Shown: positions 63,585 to 64,000 of the stretch, piece by piece
Layout of the letters: every line of letters begins with the position of its first letter
Numbering within the stretch: the stretch's first letter is position 1
Assembly: GCA_913776195.1 (NCBI GenBank)
Contig: CAJYMH010000006.1
Coordinates: forward strand, 186,001 to 250,000
Direction of reading: 5' to 3'
DNA length: 64,000 nt
Source: an uncultured Caulobacter sp.
Lineage (GTDB): Bacteria; Pseudomonadota; Alphaproteobacteria; Caulobacterales; Caulobacteraceae
Made by a program: the position numbers and the translations under genes
Notes under the pieces: generated by a model
Told to the model about the DNA's origin: nothing
Database searches by the model: none
Seen by the model: only the letters and a program-made list of their open reading frames with translations

Positions 63585-64000
63585 TCAGCTCTTGAGAGCC
63601 GGATGGACGACGGCGCCGCTCTGGCAGACCACGGCGGCCTTGAGGATCTCGTCCTCGAAGTCCGGGGCGTAGGCGCCCTCCTTGTTCAGCAGCAGGGCCG
63701 ACAAGGAGACCAGATTGCGCGAGTAGAGCGCCGAAGCATCGGCGGCGATGCGGCCTGGCAGGTTGGCGATGCCGACGATCTTGGCCCCGTTGGGCGTCTC
63801 GACGATCTCGCCCAGCTTGGCGCCCTCGACATTGCCGCCCTGCTCGATGGCCAGGTCAATCAGCACCGAACCGGGGCGCATCGAGGCGACCTGGGCTGCG
63901 GTGACGAGACGCGGCGCGGGGCGGCCCGGGATCAGGGCCGTGGTGATGACGATGTCCTGCTTGGCGATGTGGCCGGAGACCAGCTCGGCCTGCTTGGCCT
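63585..64000 (-). CDS. pntAA: NAD(P) transhydrogenase subunit alpha part 1 (PntAA), partial
   Basis: Only the C-terminal ~138 residues are present; the N-terminus lies beyond the right edge. Visible: QAELVSGHIAKQDIVITTALIPGRPAPRLVTAAQVASMRPGSVLIDLAIEQGGNVEGAKLGEIVETPNGAKIVGIANLPGRIAADASALYSRNLVSLSALLLN. TTALIPGR(P/A)AP and MRPGSV.IDLA are alanine dehydrogenase/PntA signatures of the NAD(H)-binding domain. The track's 98-aa entry is an internal start. First known gene of the pnt operon. Confidence 0.95.
   Translation of the reverse strand, partial: AKQAELVSGHIAKQDIVITTALIPGRPAPRLVTAAQVASMRPGSVLIDLAIEQGGNVEGAKLGEIVETPNGAKIVGIANLPGRIAADASALYSRNLVSLSALLLNKEGAYAPDFEDEILKAAVVCQSGAVVHPALKS

Overview
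The window is a gene-dense (roughly 68% G+C by eye) stretch of an alphaproteobacterial chromosome, almost certainly from the Caulobacteraceae (Caulobacter, Phenylobacterium or Brevundimonas). Lineage markers include ZauP next to ZapA, an RcdA-type DUF1465 protein, the DUF1013 regulator TrcR, a SigF/NrsF (DUF1109) pair beside a DUF2282-DUF692-DUF2063 cluster, COQ9, a cysteine-free L31 and TipAL/SkgA-type MerR. I see no transposase, phage gene, CRISPR array, tRNA or rRNA. The variation is in small operons, regulatory hairpins and extragenic palindromes rather than in a mobile island.

Layout. 1-11 kb: the end of an S10 carboxypeptidase, a GumN-like protein, mutL, a MerR-TipAS regulator broken by an in-frame TAG, an orphan yjhX-like toxin gene, rsmD and TMEM175-like genes, an RluB-type pseudouridine synthase, tadA, a DUF6265 protein and a PhyH dioxygenase behind a possible leader peptide. 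11-20 kb: GNAT, acyl-CoA dehydrogenase with a PsrA-like palindrome, groES-groEL with a CIRCE element, folP, a hydrolase and ftsH. 20-30 kb: the envelope and recombination block tilS-cpoB-pal-tolB-tolA-tolR-tolQ-ybgC, a small SEDS-like membrane protein, then ruvB-ruvA-ruvC. 30-38 kb: mgtC, yebC, ymdB-like, fthC, a secreted small protein, a possible 6S RNA, zapA-zauP, then gap-pgk-fba.

38-45 kb is the most interesting region. An anti-sigma/ECF pair (nrsF-sigF) is followed by an XRE regulator and a bufferin-type RiPP operon: bufA precursor, bufB MNIO enzyme and bufC partner. Three GTAAC(C/G)...CG(A/G)ACT promoter-like sequences stand in front of sigF, the XRE gene and bufA, which suggests one metal or redox stress regulon. 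An MHS-family transporter, a TspO-like protein, bacterioferritin and a Fur-box-preceded bfd follow.

45-64 kb: thiE, a secreted protein whose Shine-Dalgarno sits in a perfect hairpin, efp, suhB, a periplasmic glycerophosphodiesterase, an MsbA-like ABC exporter, rpmE, rcdA, a quinone oxidoreductase, trcR, ubiX flanked by two DUF465 genes, purE-purK, COQ9, rpsU (apparently starting at CTG), an M23 peptidase and the pntB-pntAB-pntAA transhydrogenase operon, which runs off the right edge.

Two families of extragenic palindromes fill many intergenic gaps: a ~105-bp pyrimidine/purine-armed element with a TGCTGAGTCAGCA core, and short ATCCC(C/G)GC...GC(C/G)GGGAT hairpins. All positions were read by eye; no alignment or search was run.
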